The notes: generated by a model from the letters alone, not told the origin. A DNA stretch of 46,003 bases from a virus (IMGVR_UViG_3300021178_000422:1-46003); one strand, 5' to 3'. Positions 22,587 to 31,458 are shown, counted from the stretch's first letter. Made by a program: numbers and translations.

Positions 22587-23486
22587 TTAGTATGTGTCGG
22601 CCATCGAAAATTGCGCTGCGTCGGTGTCAGTAGCATTTGGGTAGCCGTCGAGTCTGTCGGATTTGGTGACCCTGAGTAGTTCAACGCTGTTTGAATCGAG
22701 AAGGATAAGTTTTCCGTCCGTGACGCGCTTCAGGATCGCGCGTGCCTCGCCGAGCTTTTTGCCGCCGTCGCCGTCGGCACCGAATTCCTCGTATTCAATA
22801 TAGCCCGCGGCGAGCAGCTCGCAGATCTGGGAGATGGTCTGGGGGATTTCGGAGAGCGGCAGTTGATAGCGTGCGAATATCGCAGCGTTGATCTCGGCCT
22901 CGGCTTGCTTACGCTTTGCCTCGACGCGGTGCTCCGGATAGAAGGGGTTCTTCGTGAGGTGCGCCTGCTTGCGGATTGCATAGAGCGAGCAATAGCGCAC
23001 GCTTTCGTCGGCGAGGACGGCCGTCGCATCGGCGATGCTCGTTTCATCCGAGGTGTAGCTGTTGAAGTACGTGGATTTGAAATACAGATACCCCTCGCTG
23101 CCGGTGTATTCGAGATAGGCGCCTTGCGGATCGCCGACTTGAATAACCACAGGGGAGCCGGACGAAGTTAACTCGGTGTAGGTGCCTGTGGCGGTGAGCG
23201 AGCCGTAGAACTTCCGCTTGTTGTAGCGGTACTTGGTGATCGGCTCGTCCGATTTGTGCGCAAGGAGCAAGGTCGTAACCGTAATGGAGCCCGTAGCTAC
23301 CGCGCTGATCTGGCACAGCTCGGCTCCCTCGCTGCCTTCCACGCCGACGACGATGAAATCGTGATTTGCGAAGCCGTCAGTGTTCTCTATCGCGAGCGCG
23401 ACACTGGAACCCGGGACAGCATCCGCAGTCAAAAGGCCCTGGTCAAGTTTGATGAACGATTCTGTGGGGGCCAGCAGGGATTTCAT
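22587..23486 (-). CDS. head-tail connector protein, Mu gp36/DUF1320-like C-terminus (299 aa)
   Basis: The first ~150 residues are beta-rich (SSVALAIENTDGFANHDFIVV), perhaps a decoration domain. Residues ~195-265 (AEINAAIFARYQLPLSEIPQ, ICELLAAGYIEYE, LGEARAILKRVTDGKLIL) match the helical DUF1320/gp36 connector fold that binds the portal. The fusion of a beta domain to a gp36-like unit is unusual but clear. It is followed by the tail completion gene. Confidence 0.65.
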   Translation of the reverse strand: MKSLLAPTESFIKLDQGLLTADAVPGSSVALAIENTDGFANHDFIVVGVEGSEGAELCQISAVATGSITVTTLLLAHKSDEPITKYRYNKRKFYGSLTATGTYTELTSSGSPVVIQVGDPQGAYLEYTGSEGYLYFKSTYFNSYTSDETSIADATAVLADESVRYCSLYAIRKQAHLTKNPFYPEHRVEAKRKQAEAEINAAIFARYQLPLSEIPQTISQICELLAAGYIEYEEFGADGDGGKKLGEARAILKRVTDGKLILLDSNSVELLRVTKSDRLDGYPNATDTDAAQFSMADTY

Positions 23487-24592
23487 AAGATAGTTTTATC
23501 GGGTTTCGTATCGAGCCTCGTGGCCTCCTTCGGATTGGTGCTGAGTTCGGTGATCTTGGTATTCGTGCCGAGGCGATGAGCGCTCCATTGCGTCAATGAT
23601 AGCACGGTGCGTTGTACGATAGAGGCGAGGATGGTCACACCCGTGCGTACAGGGGTGCGAAGGAATGCAACCAGCGTATCGGTCAAGGTAATTTGCTCGC
23701 TCATGGCGCGGGTGCTTTGGCGGATCAGGAAATCCGAAAAAGTAATGGCGTCCGAAAGAACGCGAGTCGCGCCTTTAGCCAAGGTGTCGGTCATAGTGAT
23801 GATGTCGGCCAGGAGCTTGCTCGCGGCGCGCGATAGGGCGTCGGAAAGTGTGATTTGCTCGGAAAACACGCGAGCGAGCTGCCGGAGGATGGTATCGCTG
23901 AGGGTTATCGTCTCCGAGAGAGCGCGTGTGAGGCCCCGGAGCATGGAATCGGTATAGGCGATCAGCTCAGCAAGCACCTTTGCTGGCGTCCGCAGAACCG
24001 TGTCGGACAGGGTGATAGTTTCGGACAACGATCGGACGAGCTGCTTTAGGAGGGTATCGGTCAGGGTGGCCGTTTCAGCGAAGCTTCGGGTAAGCTGCCG
24101 GATGAGGGTGTCCGTTAAGGTAGCCGTCTCTGAAAGGAGCTTTTGTCCCTGACGGATCAGGCTATCGGAGACGGTAAGGGCATCCGAGAGCGTCTTCGCT
24201 ACCGTCTTGAGCACGGTATCCGTGAGCGTGACGGTTTCGCTGAGAAGACGGGTGAGCTGGCGAGTGAGCGTGTCGGTGAGTGTGGCAGTTTCGCTCAAAA
24301 CCTTGCTGCCGGCCTTTACCAGCGCGTCGGTGAGCGTGACCGTCTCGGAGCACACCTTGCCGTAGAGTTTGGCGAAGGTGTCGGTGAGGATGATCGTTTC
24401 GAGGCCGAGGGCGCGCGCGAGCTGCTTTAGGAAAGTGTCAGTCGATGTGACCGTATCGGATAGCACCTTTCCCGGTGTCTTCAGAAGCGTGTCCGTATGG
24501 CTGACGGTCTCGGTGAGTGTTGCGGTCCACAAACTTCGTACAGGGACTCTGATCAGAGGTTTAAATGGCTGTGCGCGGCCAAGACGTGCCAT
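23483..24592 (-). CDS. virion protein with sixteen 18-residue repeats (369 aa)
   Basis: After a 25-residue lead, residues 26-314 contain sixteen tandem repeats, all 18 residues long except one of 19. The pattern is L-S-E-T-x-T-L-T-D-T-L-x-R/K followed by five variable residues ending basic. The C-terminus (about 55 residues) is non-repetitive. The gene overlaps the connector gene by 4 nt (ATGA) and lies among surface proteins. A fibre or solenoid that projects from the virion is likely. Repeat number may vary between strains. No signal peptide. Confidence 0.75.
   Translation of the reverse strand: MARLGRAQPFKPLIRVPVRSLWTATLTETVSHTDTLLKTPGKVLSDTVTSTDTFLKQLARALGLETIILTDTFAKLYGKVCSETVTLTDALVKAGSKVLSETATLTDTLTRQLTRLLSETVTLTDTVLKTVAKTLSDALTVSDSLIRQGQKLLSETATLTDTLIRQLTRSFAETATLTDTLLKQLVRSLSETITLSDTVLRTPAKVLAELIAYTDSMLRGLTRALSETITLSDTILRQLARVFSEQITLSDALSRAASKLLADIITMTDTLAKGATRVLSDAITFSDFLIRQSTRAMSEQITLTDTLVAFLRTPVRTGVTILASIVQRTVLSLTQWSAHRLGTNTKITELSTNPKEATRLDTKPDKTIL
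23651..24517 (-). repeat. 54-bp tandem coding repeats (16 units)
   Basis: Sixteen divergent 54-nt units (one of 57) encode the SETxTLTDTLxR repeats. The units differ at the nucleotide level, so the array is old or under selection for protein sequence rather than a recent slippage product. Confidence 0.75.
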
Positions 24593-24593
24593 A

Positions 24594-25736
24594 TCAGTAA
24601 GTGGTGCTTCTCCTCACGGCTTGCGAATATTGGTAGATTTTGTTCGGAATTGACACTGCTGCTGCTGGAATAAAGGCGACGATGATTCCACACTCATACA
24701 GTCTTCCGCTCGTTCCGTTCGTTCCATTCTTCATTCCAATGTCTGCTCCCGTTCCCGCAGGGTAGGTGGAGGAGCCAGCTATCTTGGTAAAAACGGTCGT
24801 AGTAGTAGTAATTGAAATATTGTTGTTCGTGCCATTCAAAATGAGTGTATTTGTCTCACTGCCAACGGCACAATCGGCACTCACCCATCCCATGTAGTCT
24901 ACGATTGTAGCGGCAGAAATATCTATATCTCCTGTCGATGCACTTTCGATATTATATTCTTCAGTATGAAGCGCAGCGTCCGACCACCCGTTCGTCGTTG
25001 AAAGCGGTCTCTCGTTCACTTGCGGGGATCGACCCGAGCCGTAACCCGATCCTCCACTGCCTATTTGCGTGCTGTACGCGTTCGTCGTGCCGTTTGCATT
25101 GGGGCGTTTAGCCGTAACCCAAATATCGCCCGTATCAGTGAGGGCATTTGAGTTATCAAAATAGTGATCACTTGAACGAAGGTCAAAGGTTGAATTGCCA
25201 CCTGTGTTCCCGATAACTACACAACTAGAAACGATATTGGTGAGAGTCGCGTTAGTTACTGAAATATCCAGTACGCCATTTACAAATAGCCGGAATTCGT
25301 TTACCGTCGTCGACGTGATGGTATACGCTAGAGAAATTCTGTACCATTGGCCGGTCGATAAGGTCGAACCGTTGCTTCCCATTTGAACGTTCGAGCCACC
25401 AATAAGTAACTGCAATGTCCTGCCGCTCGTAAGGGTTACTTTCAGACAATTAGAGCCATTGTTAATTTTTCGCACCACAACAAAATCAACGGCTGCGGAC
25501 GGGCCTGCACTTATATATAAATAAAAACTAATTCTTGCTCCCGCGTCTGCCACCACCGCATTGGGCGTAATGACAGCATCAGAGTTTGCGGGCCGGTATT
25601 TGATCGATTTTATATGTGCGCCGTGAACAAAATCGGTCGCAACTGCGGGGACTCCGGAAAGGCTCTTCCAAAAACCGCTCGTTGCCGCTACCGCGAAGTC
25701 CGCATCGCCACCCGGTTCAAGAAATGTCGTAGCCAT
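24594..25736 (-). CDS. LamG/concanavalin-like virion surface protein (380 aa)
   Basis: The middle has a lectin-like jelly-roll signature: VDFVVVRKINNGSNCLKVTL, LQLLIGG, TGQWYRISLAYTI and FRLFVNGVLDISV. The 'xxW..i.l.yt......lyvNG' pattern is typical of LamG/ConA-like domains. The C-terminal third (SADCAVGSETNTLILNGTNN, IGMKNGTNGTSG) adds another beta domain. It probably binds host or environmental glycans from the capsid or tail surface. Its start is 11 nt from the stop of the preceding gene. Confidence 0.6.
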   Translation of the reverse strand: MATTFLEPGGDADFAVAATSGFWKSLSGVPAVATDFVHGAHIKSIKYRPANSDAVITPNAVVADAGARISFYLYISAGPSAAVDFVVVRKINNGSNCLKVTLTSGRTLQLLIGGSNVQMGSNGSTLSTGQWYRISLAYTITSTTVNEFRLFVNGVLDISVTNATLTNIVSSCVVIGNTGGNSTFDLRSSDHYFDNSNALTDTGDIWVTAKRPNANGTTNAYSTQIGSGGSGYGSGRSPQVNERPLSTTNGWSDAALHTEEYNIESASTGDIDISAATIVDYMGWVSADCAVGSETNTLILNGTNNNISITTTTTVFTKIAGSSTYPAGTGADIGMKNGTNGTSGRLYECGIIVAFIPAAAVSIPNKIYQYSQAVRRSTTY

Positions 25737-25747
25737 ATCTCATAAAG

Positions 25748-26260
25748 CTATACTTCGACGACCATGTATGCGTACGCATTGACACCGGTTCCCGCCTTGA
25801 CGCGGATGCGCGCGAACTTCGAGACCTGAATGACAGGCTCACGCCCAAGCGGAAATTGCTTCACGTATTGGTTCGTCGGCGCGATGAGTTGGATATCGAA
25901 CTCGCGCACAGTCGTAATCGTGCCCTCGGCCGAGGCGTTGTAGCCGGTCGAGCTGGTGCCAACGGGTATCAAGTTGGTGGTTGGATCGCCGCCAGAAAGC
26001 GCCTCGGCGTTATATTTCATTAGGTCTGCCGAGGCGGACGCGGTGACCGTTGCCGCAACGTCAGTTTCGCACAACTCCACCTTAATCGGCGTTGCTGCCG
26101 CTGAGCCGTCGAACGAGATGCCCCATTCGATGATTTTCAATGTGGCAGTTGCGCTCGCTTTCACTTGCAAGAGGGTGATGATGTTCGTCCCTGTCGCGAG
26201 TGTCGCGAACGAGGCAGTTGTCGGCATTGGTCCTGAGCCGATGAGATATTGCTGCGCCAT
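25748..26260 (-). CDS. beta-rich virion protein (170 aa)
   Basis: An all-beta sequence (ITLLQVKASATATLKIIEWG, PIKVELCETDVAAT, FDIQLIAPTNQYVKQFPLG, FARIRVKAGTGVNAYAYMVV) similar to small phage surface proteins. It is located in the run of likely fibre or decoration genes between capsid and connector. No specific family was recognised. Confidence 0.6.
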   Translation of the reverse strand: MAQQYLIGSGPMPTTASFATLATGTNIITLLQVKASATATLKIIEWGISFDGSAAATPIKVELCETDVAATVTASASADLMKYNAEALSGGDPTTNLIPVGTSSTGYNASAEGTITTVREFDIQLIAPTNQYVKQFPLGREPVIQVSKFARIRVKAGTGVNAYAYMVVEV

Positions 26261-26266
26261 ACGCCG

Positions 26267-26896
26267 TTAGGCGGCCTTAATTTTCCACGTAAATTGAAGG
26301 GAATCGCCCGACACAACGTTGACCGCCGAGAAGGTCTGGCGGCACAAAAGCGTGCCGCTGGTGTCGGCGTTGAAGACACCGGACTCGGTTACGGCGATGG
26401 TTGCTGTTTCGGAGACGGTGCCGACGAGCTGCGCGGTGTCGTTCGTGACCGTGGTTGTTACACGTGAGACGGTGACGCTCGCGGTTGCGAGGGCATGAAC
26501 GCCCCCATCGGCTGTGCCATCAGCCTTTACGCCGGTCTGGAGTGCTGTGTCGCCTGCTGCGGCCGCGGTGGTGCCGGTCCCCTGGCCGATCGAGGTGAAA
26601 GCCGCAGCGCCACCGGAGCCATTGATACGGGAAGCGACTGCCGCGCGGCCTGCGTCGGTAACGGCGTTCCTGCCGTCCTTTTCCGTCGCCCAGTAGCCCA
26701 AGAAGGGCGCTAGGAGGGAGGAATACCATCGGTTGATCCAAAGAGGCGAAAGCCTGCCGGATTTGATGAGTGAAATGCACAGCGCGTTCTCTTGAAAGAT
26801 CGGCTTGACGTGCCCATACCGATCGAGGTGGCGCATCCTCACATTCGCGTCTATGGGGATGAGCCCTGCGTGAACCAACTGAACTGCTTTATCCAT
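26267..26896 (-). CDS. virion surface / fibre protein (209 aa)
   Basis: The N-terminal 90 residues are mixed. The remainder is beta-rich, with SIGQGTGTTAAAAGDTAL, a motif repeated in tail-fibre-like proteins and shared in type with the protein at 15552-16139. Then come strands such as SVTVSRVTTTVTNDTAQL and FTWKIKAA. Shared domains suggest the two proteins dock to related structures. Confidence 0.6.
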   Translation of the reverse strand: MDKAVQLVHAGLIPIDANVRMRHLDRYGHVKPIFQENALCISLIKSGRLSPLWINRWYSSLLAPFLGYWATEKDGRNAVTDAGRAAVASRINGSGGAAAFTSIGQGTGTTAAAAGDTALQTGVKADGTADGGVHALATASVTVSRVTTTVTNDTAQLVGTVSETATIAVTESGVFNADTSGTLLCRQTFSAVNVVSGDSLQFTWKIKAA

Positions 26897-26907
26897 AAAT
26901 AGTTTTG

Positions 26908-27204
26908 CTAGTTGCTAATCTCCTTTCCTACGATCTCGGCAATGGTTGCGTCCGCCTGCGCGTCCGCTTGTGCGTATACGGCCTTGCTCTCTGCCGTTTG
27001 AGCGTCCTGAATGTACGCGTCGAGCACCTTTTGCAGCTCGCTTTCTACATCGGAACCGCTCGTATCGAGCGGAAAGCCGTGCCGCAGCGTTTCGATGGTT
27101 TCGTCATCGCGAAGGATGTCGAATTGGACGGAAAGAATTGTCGTATCCGATTCCTGCACATGCAGCTTGTCGGCGGCCGTGATCCTGATGGTGTATTTCG
27201 GCAT
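26908..27204 (-). CDS. small virion-module protein (98 aa)
   Basis: A beta-rich first half (KYTIRITAADKLHVQESDT, LSVQFDILRDDETI) and a helical, alanine-rich second half (QTAESKAVYAQADAQADA) suggest a structural adaptor or chaperone. No family was recognised. The operon position supports a virion role. Confidence 0.55.
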   Translation of the reverse strand: MPKYTIRITAADKLHVQESDTTILSVQFDILRDDETIETLRHGFPLDTSGSDVESELQKVLDAYIQDAQTAESKAVYAQADAQADATIAEIVGKEISN

Positions 27205-27207
27205 ACG

Positions 27208-27636
27208 TTATGCGCGGTCATAGCCCGTTATCGAATAAGTGAAATCGGCACTGGCGCCGGTCGTGATGCCGCGCGCGCGGATCTGATCTCCGAAGCCGAT
27301 TTCACGCACGCCTGCGGCTCCGAGATCGGAGGTGGCGTCGATTGGCTGGGTTCCTGCCGCCTGTCCGACATTGAACACCATGATCTGCTTTTTGGCGGCT
27401 GCGTTCCCTGCGAGGTCGGCGCGACCGATATTGATCCAGGTCGCGCCTCCGTCAAAGGAGGTATCAACCATCATTTTGAGCAGGTCGCCCGCGCCGGCGC
27501 CTCCGCCCACAGCGCTGACGTTTGCAACGACAATGAGCTGTTCTCCGCCGCGATCGAGCACGACGGCGGTGCCTGTGGTCGTTGATACAGTGTTCTGCTG
27601 AGCGGAAGCTATGAGCGTGAATGGCTTGGTGATCAT
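27208..27636 (-). CDS. beta-rich virion protein (142 aa)
   Basis: Strands such as FTLIASAQQNTVSTTTGTAV, EQLIVVANVSAV, FDGGATWINIGRADL and TYSITGYDRA form an all-beta fold like capsid decoration or fibre heads. Encoded 3 nt downstream of the gene at 27640-27981. Function inferred from context. Confidence 0.55.
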   Translation of the reverse strand: MITKPFTLIASAQQNTVSTTTGTAVVLDRGGEQLIVVANVSAVGGGAGAGDLLKMMVDTSFDGGATWINIGRADLAGNAAAKKQIMVFNVGQAAGTQPIDATSDLGAAGVREIGFGDQIRARGITTGASADFTYSITGYDRA

Positions 27637-27639
27637 ATG

Positions 27640-27981
27640 CTAGAGATTTGCCGACGGGTCGTCCTGAACGTCAGCGCCAGGCGAAGTCTCGACAGGCGGG
27701 GACACATCAACGGCCGTATCAGCCGTGGCGTTCATGGTCTCAGGATCGATTGCCGGTTCGCCCGATGTCGTTTCGGTCCCGCCGACTTGCGCCACATCGG
27801 CGCTTGTCTGTTCGGGCTCTGACTGCACTACTTCCGGTTCTGGCGTGTCGAGGCTGTCGGTTTGGATCACGCCTGCGTCAAGAAGCGGCTGGGCCGACTC
27901 GGCATCGAGTGTGATCTTTTCGCCTGCTGCGTACTCGATGCCATCGTGCTTAAGGCTCGTTTTCACAAAGAAGGTGTTCAT
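27640..27981 (-). CDS. virion-module protein with disordered acidic tail (113 aa)
   Basis: Residues 1-40 form a small domain (FFVKTSLKHDGIEYAAGEKI). The rest is a Pro/Glu/Thr-rich disordered tail (TPEPEVVQSEPEQTSADVA). The N-terminal piece resembles a short domain often seen in phage head-module proteins. Role unknown. Confidence 0.55.
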   Translation of the reverse strand: MNTFFVKTSLKHDGIEYAAGEKITLDAESAQPLLDAGVIQTDSLDTPEPEVVQSEPEQTSADVAQVGGTETTSGEPAIDPETMNATADTAVDVSPPVETSPGADVQDDPSANL

Positions 27982-27986
27982 ATTAG

Positions 27987-28478
27987 TTAGTCGCTGAGGA
28001 CATATTCTACGTAAATGTTGAGCTTGCCTGCGGTGAGGACCTGCACGGCAGTCGTGACGACAATCTCACGCACAGCCGTGAGCTTGATCATCTTTGCGGC
28101 TGTTCCGTCCGGGACACCCTCATTCGCGCCAAGGGTCGTGAAGGTCGCATCCGATACAAGGGTCGCCGTTTTGAGATCGTTCGCGTTCTGTATCTTGATC
28201 GCGATTGTCGCGGTATGAGCCGCGGAATCCGGCGCGGTTACGTTGTCGTACCATGCGCGCGTGATGATCGCTTTCGTTGGAATGTACACCCCGAGGCCGT
28301 GAGCGCCGATGGCCGTATTGGCCACGCCCGCGCTGTCGTTCGCGGCTGTATCGAAGGTTGCCACTGCGAGTTCATAGGGCACGGTGCCGGTGCGCTTTGT
28401 GCGCGTAACACCCGCCTTGTTCTCGATCTGATACTCAGTCGCGACGATCGGGACCTGTTTTCGAAATACTTCTGACAT
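27987..28478 (-). CDS. beta-rich virion protein (163 aa)
   Basis: Downstream of the major capsid gene. Strands (VPIVATEYQIENKAGV, LGVYIPTKAIITRAWYD, ATIAIKIQNANDL, LNIYVEYVLSD) indicate a beta sandwich of the kind found in capsid-associated proteins. No family was recognised; head decoration or fibre is inferred. Confidence 0.6.
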   Translation of the reverse strand: MSEVFRKQVPIVATEYQIENKAGVTRTKRTGTVPYELAVATFDTAANDSAGVANTAIGAHGLGVYIPTKAIITRAWYDNVTAPDSAAHTATIAIKIQNANDLKTATLVSDATFTTLGANEGVPDGTAAKMIKLTAVREIVVTTAVQVLTAGKLNIYVEYVLSD

Positions 28479-28537
28479 ATCGTTGTGTGTTTATCGCCCC
28501 TGCCCCGACCACATGGCCGGGGCTGACGCGCGAATAA

Positions 28538-29470
28538 TTATGCGACTGCGGTCTTGATGAGGTATGCCGCCGATGCAGCGATGATGTTCTCATCGTAGTA
28601 GAAGTTGCCGACGCGGATGTAGGTGCCCTTGCGGTCCTCTTCGTCCGTGCCGCGCATACGCTCTACCTGCATTTGCTCCCACGTGTAGGTGAGACCGAGT
28701 GTGATCATCTTCGGCTGGACCTTCGGCGCGATGTACGCGAGGAAGGCGTCCTTGCCCCAGATGTACGACATGCTGTCCGTCTGGCCTTCGGTCGCCGTGT
28801 TCTTGCCTGCCTGGCCGACGAGAATGCGGTCAACCTCGAAGATGCGGGCCATGAGGTCGGCGGTCATCACTCCGAGCTGCGAATACTTTACGCGCTCCAA
28901 GAATGCCGGGTGGTCGATGAGCTTGTCCCAGACCTGACGGCCCATGACGAGCGTATTCGGGTTCTTGTGGATGGCCGCGTGGATCGTCTGCTTGCCCGTT
29001 CGGATGTCCTTGATAGGGTCCGAGTTCGAGAAGTCGCTCCACTGCGACGTGCCTGAAAGCGTCGTGTTCTGCGTAAGGTTCGAGGTCGAGGTCAGCATCG
29101 CTGCCGTCTCGATCTCGCGATTGACAAAGTGAAGGTCGGTAACATTCTCCGTCGCGTCCTGGAACGGATCGGTCGGAGTAATGGCGTTCTTCACGTCTTC
29201 GTCCGGGACGAACTGCTTGAGTGCGTGGTCCTCACAGAAGTACGGAAGGCCGGTGGTCAGCTTGAGCGTTACTTCGTTCGAGGGTGAGCCGGTTCCGCGC
29301 TTGTTCGGCACGTTGCGGAAGCGTCCGCGGTCGTAGATGAAGTGCTTTCCCGATTGCTTGGCGACGGGAAACGTCGGCAGAAGCTGCTCGGCGATGTAGT
29401 CATCGTTTGTGTAGCCGATGGCGACATTGGTCAGCATCGGGTCTACGCCGAGATATTGGTTTGTTGACAT
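28538..29470 (-). CDS. major capsid protein (E-like, 310 aa)
   Basis: Starts with NQYLGVDPMLTNVAIGY, then LLPTFPVAKQSGKHFIYDRG and a central KQTIHAAIHKNPNTLVMG, followed by VWDKLIDHPAFLERVKYS. This is the pattern of the HK97-fold major capsid family in which a spine helix and the 'nt.vmg..v...l..hp' segment are conserved. It forms the icosahedral shell. Preceded by the small decoration protein and the I-like protease/scaffold gene, which is the canonical order. Confidence 0.8.
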   Translation of the reverse strand: MSTNQYLGVDPMLTNVAIGYTNDDYIAEQLLPTFPVAKQSGKHFIYDRGRFRNVPNKRGTGSPSNEVTLKLTTGLPYFCEDHALKQFVPDEDVKNAITPTDPFQDATENVTDLHFVNREIETAAMLTSTSNLTQNTTLSGTSQWSDFSNSDPIKDIRTGKQTIHAAIHKNPNTLVMGRQVWDKLIDHPAFLERVKYSQLGVMTADLMARIFEVDRILVGQAGKNTATEGQTDSMSYIWGKDAFLAYIAPKVQPKMITLGLTYTWEQMQVERMRGTDEEDRKGTYIRVGNFYYDENIIAASAAYLIKTAVA

Positions 29471-29495
29471 AGGGATTGAGAATTAAATGAACGAA

Positions 29496-29864
29496 TTAAA
29501 CGGACAGCGTGACGCCTACCGTAAGCAATACTTCGATGACATCACCGTCTGCCGCAGCGGCCTCAAGCGCGCGGCCAATGATGCCGTGCTTGTCGGTCGA
29601 ATCGGATACGATCTTGCCACCGGTCGTGGCGGTGACGGTCGCGCCTGCGCTGATAGCGGCCGATGCGACGCATTTCGTTGTGCCGATAAAGCGGAACGTG
29701 CATTGCTCGGTTGCGGCAGGACCGTTCTGGGCAACGCCGACGATCGCGTCGGTGTTTGCCGTGGCAACGTCAACGCCCGTTGTAGTTACTTTGACGACTC
29801 GGTACTGGCCAATCGCGTTATCGGCGGTCAGGCTTTTCTCGAAGTCGCGTACTGATTGAGACAT
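29496..29864 (-). CDS. DUF2190-type capsid decoration protein (122 aa)
   Basis: Residues such as AIGQYRVVKVTTTGVDVAT, AISAGATVTATTGGKIV and DGDVIEVLLT match the small beta-rich DUF2190/head-decoration family encoded just before major capsid proteins. It probably stabilises the shell. The length of about 120 residues is normal. Confidence 0.75.
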   Translation of the reverse strand: MSQSVRDFEKSLTADNAIGQYRVVKVTTTGVDVATANTDAIVGVAQNGPAATEQCTFRFIGTTKCVASAAISAGATVTATTGGKIVSDSTDKHGIIGRALEAAAADGDVIEVLLTVGVTLSV

Positions 29865-29888
29865 AAATGAATTGGATTATTTTCGTAA

Positions 29889-31115
29889 TTATTCCTCCTG
29901 GCCGCTCATGTGATCGTTGTAGCGTTGCGCGAGTTTCTTATCCTCCGCAAATACCTTCTTGAGAGCGTCAGAGTAGCTGAGCTTCAGCTCTGTCATCTTG
30001 GCTTTGACGGCCGTGTCGACTTCGGAGACGACATCGTTTTCCTGTTTGCCGCCATCGCCGAGCTCTTTGAAGGAGAGGGATGCCCTTGGCATACCGCTGA
30101 TGAGCGTCTGGAACTGATCGCGCTGCGTTTCCGACAGGGAGCGCATGAACGTCGCGAGAGCCGGCTTTTGCTTCGGAAGGAAACGGCCCTCCTTATTGGA
30201 CTCCGAGAGGATGTGCTTCTCCGCCGTCTTTTCAGCTCGCATAGTTTCGAGCTCAGCGAATGCCTTTGCGCCCTGATCCGCTTTCTCGCGGAGTGCTTTT
30301 GCTTCCGCTTCGGACATGGTGATGACCTTGCCCCTCTCGGATGCCAGGCGCTCGGCTTCTGCCTTAGCTGCTGCATCCGCTGCCGCTTGATCCGCTGCGG
30401 CCTTTTCAGCCGCCGCCTTCTCTTCGGCCTCCTTTGCTTCCCGCGAAGCTTTGTCTTCCGCGCTTTCCTCGGCGACCACTTCGTCGAACGTCTTTAGTTG
30501 TTCGGCGCTAAGTTCGCTCTTGTGTGCTTTGAGAAACGCCTTCTCCGGCTCGGATAGCTCTTTCGGCTTCTTTGCCAAGATATCTTTCAAATTCATAGAT
30601 AAATCTGTTATTTGATTCATAATATCGGGTTCGCTAAACGCCATTACCGGCTCCAATTCCTTGAAGTACGGCTTATTCGTTAAAGCACCGCCGACGAGAA
30701 CATGCTCGTATTTCGCGCCCGTCTCTGGGTCCGAGTATTGCTCGTAAAACTCGGGAGAAAAGTACTTGAATGCTCCTTCGATGAGCAGGTTCTTACCCTC
30801 CTCCGTCCATTTCACGGCTCCCCACAGACCATTGACGCCGCGATCTATAAGCTCAGTGAACCATCCGATGGCGTTAAGTTCGCCACCGCTCATGCCGTTG
30901 TCATGCCCGGCAGTAATGGGCAGATCGAGTCGCACCTTCGCCTTGAAGTTCTCTACGAACCGGGCGATGTCGGCGGATGTGATCTCCATCTCGCCATATG
31001 CTGGGTGATCCCATTTGCCCGTAGGGACAACCTGGATCTCCTCCGGAGCGGCGGGTCCCTCGGCAAACCGTTGGACCAACGCGATTCGCTGCTTGCTATC
31101 GCGCTGCTGCTTCAT
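29889..31115 (-). CDS. Mu I-like prohead protease with C-terminal scaffold (408 aa)
   Basis: The N-terminal domain (IQVVPTGKWDHPAYGEMEIT, LPITAGHDN, FKYFSPEFYEQY, GGALTNKPYFKEL) matches the Mu gpI-type prohead protease. The H-D-N segment and the LTNKP motif are typical. A disordered stretch, a coiled coil of alanine and glutamate (residues ~215-275) and a C-terminal helix follow, as expected for the scaffold. The ATG at 31115 is chosen; the upstream GTG at 31133 adds six residues. Self-cleavage during maturation is expected from the family. Confidence 0.78.
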   Translation of the reverse strand: MKQQRDSKQRIALVQRFAEGPAAPEEIQVVPTGKWDHPAYGEMEITSADIARFVENFKAKVRLDLPITAGHDNGMSGGELNAIGWFTELIDRGVNGLWGAVKWTEEGKNLLIEGAFKYFSPEFYEQYSDPETGAKYEHVLVGGALTNKPYFKELEPVMAFSEPDIMNQITDLSMNLKDILAKKPKELSEPEKAFLKAHKSELSAEQLKTFDEVVAEESAEDKASREAKEAEEKAAAEKAAADQAAADAAAKAEAERLASERGKVITMSEAEAKALREKADQGAKAFAELETMRAEKTAEKHILSESNKEGRFLPKQKPALATFMRSLSETQRDQFQTLISGMPRASLSFKELGDGGKQENDVVSEVDTAVKAKMTELKLSYSDALKKVFAEDKKLAQRYNDHMSGQEE

Positions 31116-31179
31116 CTTCGTATCATACAGCACGTGATACGGTCATTTGCCCAAGGGCAAGGTGCGCAAGTGGATAACG

Positions 31180-31207
31180 TTGACGCGCGCTCGCGGCGTA
31201 GTACGAT
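31180..31207 (+). promoter_or_regulatory. putative promoter of the inserted plus-strand gene
   Basis: TTGACG (31180-31185) and TACGAT (31202-31207) are spaced 16 bp, 8 bp before the ATG at 31216. The short leader leaves little room for a ribosome-binding site, so a leaderless transcript is possible. Confidence 0.4.
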
Positions 31208-31215
31208 TCAAGCAT

Positions 31216-31458
31216 ATGAGAAAGAAGTGTGATAATTGCAGCCACTACACGCTGCGGCCTCGCCGTGTGAAGGTGATATCGGCCGGCGTGTTGCTGCTCT
31301 TCTGTGGTTTCGTCGTCACGCCGTTTTCGCTATTGCGCGACGTTGGACACTTGATGGAAGCGGCGGGCGTGATGCTATTCGTGATCTCGGTATTCGTCGC
31401 GGGCGACGAGTGCCAGAACTGCAAAAAGACGTACGTGCGCAGAGGTATCGAAGCCTAA
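31216..31458 (+). CDS. zinc-ribbon membrane protein, morphogenesis-operon moron (80 aa)
   Basis: Runs against the late operon. It begins RKKCDNCSHYTLRPRRV, with one CxxC pair. Two transmembrane helices follow (VISAGVLLLFCGFVV and LMEAAGVMLFVISVFVAG), and the second CxxC pair is ECQNC, followed by a basic end. A split zinc ribbon held together by a two-helix membrane hairpin would place both ends in the cytoplasm. The insertion between the protease and portal genes with its own promoter is the hallmark of a moron. Function unknown. Confidence 0.65.
   Translation: MRKKCDNCSHYTLRPRRVKVISAGVLLLFCGFVVTPFSLLRDVGHLMEAAGVMLFVISVFVAGDECQNCKKTYVRRGIEA

Noticed and set aside
23651-24517. Possible CRISPR-like array because of regular repeats
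   Set aside because: The 54-bp units are coding, diverged and without constant repeat/variable spacer structure; they encode an 18-residue protein repeat.
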